From NCBI GenBank assembly GCA_003695285.1, contig RFIL01000425.1, positions 1-5,928 of the forward strand: DNA of 5,928 nucleotides, given 5' to 3'. Under the pieces are notes generated by a model. The model had not been told where the DNA came from. It worked only from the letters and a program-made list of their open reading frames with translations, and did no database searches. This document shows, piece after piece, positions 4,925 to 5,928 of the stretch (positions are counted from its first letter, which is position 1; the number at the start of each line of letters is the position of its first letter). This DNA comes from Calditrichota bacterium. Lineage in GTDB: Bacteria > Calditrichota > Calditrichia > RBG-13-44-9 > J075. The position numbers were made by a program, and so were the translations under genes.

Positions 4925-5928
4925 ATGAACAGCATACCTTTTCGCACAATTCTTTTTTTAAGTATCTTAAATTTCTTTCTTTTAGCCCAGATGAATAATG
5001 AAGACGTTGTTGAAGTGGGGTTACTCAGCGCAACGGAGAAATTAATTCCGGGGCAAGAAAATCATGTGGCGATTCAATTGATGATCTCTCACCCCTGGCA
5101 TATTAATTCCAACAACCCTTCTGAAGAATTTCTAATCCCCACCGAAATAAACCTGGAGGCTCCATCGGGGGTAACAATCACAGAGCTAAAATTCCCCCCT
5201 GCCCAACAAAAGACTTTTGAATTTTCAGAAAATCCGCTCTGGGTATATGAGGATACAATTTATATCCGCACAACAATCATTTTACCGGAGACATATACCG
5301 AGCCTTCTATCCAGCTTAAAGGCACGCTTACCTACCAGGCATGCAACGATGAAACCTGCTTACCCCCACGGGATAAGACATTTTCTGCGACTTTTCAGGT
5401 GGCAGCAGCTAATGAAGAGGTGAACGCCATTCATCCGGAAGTGTTTGGAACGACTACTGCGTACACCCCACCATCACCAAATGATGGGGAACCGGCTTCA
5501 GAGTTTTCGTCCACCCTGGAAAGCAAGGGCTTCTTTCTGGCATTTATCGGGATTTTTATTGCGGGGTTATTACTGAACTTAACCCCCTGTGTCTACCCCC
5601 TGATACCCATAACTTTGAGTTACTTCGGGGGTCAGGCAGGTGGAAAAAAAGGAAATCTCGTCATTATGAGTTTTTTGTACGTGTTGGGTATGGCGATTAC
5701 ATATTCCATTCTGGGGGTAGCCGCTGCTCTAACCGGAAGTATTCTGGGAGTCTGGTTACAAAATCCATACGTCCTCATCTTCATTGCCCTGGTGATGGTG
5801 GGATTAGCCTTGAGCATGTTCGGGGTATATGAAATTCAAGTCCCGCCAGCACTGGCCAATTTTGCAGGTCAGAGCAAACAGGGGTATCTCGGCACTCTGT
5901 TTATGGGGTTAACAGTGGGCATTATCGC
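4925..5928 (+). CDS. dsbD: DsbD-family thiol:disulfide interchange protein (5' part, truncated by window end)
   Basis: An open frame of 334 codons continues past the window. DsbD proteins take electrons from cytoplasmic thioredoxin through the membrane to periplasmic partners such as disulfide isomerases and cytochrome c maturation factors. The visible part has a signal peptide (MNSIPFRTILFLSILNFFLLAQ, about 1-22); a periplasmic DsbD-alpha-like domain (about 28-160) with HPWHINSN near 56-63 and the redox pair Cys140/Cys145 in YQACNDETCLPP; a Pro/Ser-rich linker (about 165-200); and the start of the membrane domain. There, GLLLNLTPCVYPLIPITLSY holds the conserved Cys222, followed by helices near 244-268 and 281-300. 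The second transmembrane cysteine and any C-terminal thioredoxin-like domain would lie beyond the window. Start: ATG with GGAG nine bases upstream. It stands alone and divergent from the receptor cluster. The family is well supported; whether it is full three-domain DsbD cannot be seen. Confidence 0.9.
   Translation, partial: MNSIPFRTILFLSILNFFLLAQMNNEDVVEVGLLSATEKLIPGQENHVAIQLMISHPWHINSNNPSEEFLIPTEINLEAPSGVTITELKFPPAQQKTFEFSENPLWVYEDTIYIRTTIILPETYTEPSIQLKGTLTYQACNDETCLPPRDKTFSATFQVAAANEEVNAIHPEVFGTTTAYTPPSPNDGEPASEFSSTLESKGFFLAFIGIFIAGLLLNLTPCVYPLIPITLSYFGGQAGGKKGNLVIMSFLYVLGMAITYSILGVAAALTGSILGVWLQNPYVLIFIALVMVGLALSMFGVYEIQVPPALANFAGQSKQGYLGTLFMGLTVGII

Noticed and set aside
5632..5817. Open frame of 61 codons on the minus strand inside dsbD
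   Set aside because: It lies opposite the conserved membrane domain of DsbD and has no recognisable content.

Overview
The window looks like a piece of a Gram-negative chromosome. It holds a TonB-dependent outer-membrane receptor that begins with a carboxypeptidase-regulatory-like domain, a DUF4249-type lipoprotein directly behind it, and a DsbD-type thiol transporter. The receptor + DUF4249 pairing points to the FCB group: Bacteroidota or a neighbour such as Calditrichota, Ignavibacteriota, Marinimicrobia or KSB1. Strong AGGAGG-type ribosome sites and an extended -10 (TGnTATAAT) are less typical of classical Bacteroidota, so I lean weakly to a neighbouring phylum. That placement is inference, since there is no rRNA or other phylogenetic marker gene here.

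Leftward block (4680 down to 1). Five genes lie on the minus strand with gaps of 38, 12 and 22 bases and a final 8-base overlap. They are a TonB-dependent receptor (2452-4680), a DUF4249-like lipoprotein (1571-2413), an exported protein-L-isoaspartate methyltransferase Pcm (839-1558), the 16S rRNA 2'-O-methyltransferase RsmI (82-816), and the first 30 codons of a further gene (1-89) that resembles the start of a CDP-alcohol phosphatidyltransferase. The spacing and the ribosome sites suggest one transcript or a run of coupled genes. The first two would form an outer-membrane uptake or binding unit, and the third has a signal peptide and would work in the same compartment. The last two are housekeeping genes.

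Divergent intergenic region (4681-4924). This AT-rich spacer of 244 bases carries the control signals for both directions. It holds an extended -10 facing right, several short inverted repeats, and three copies of an AAGATTA unit crowded around the ribosome site of the rightward gene.

Rightward gene (4925 to the window end). This is a DsbD-family protein cut off by the window edge after 334 codons. It has a signal peptide, an N-terminal periplasmic DsbD-alpha-like domain with a CX4C pair, and the start of the membrane electron-transfer domain with its LTPC motif. It would carry reducing power from the cytoplasm to the periplasm.

I see no CRISPR array, insertion sequence, tRNA, rRNA or phage gene. 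The window reads as mostly ordinary chromosome. The points most worth a second look are the signal peptide on Pcm, the repeated motif at the dsbD ribosome site, and the mixed content of the leftward gene cluster.
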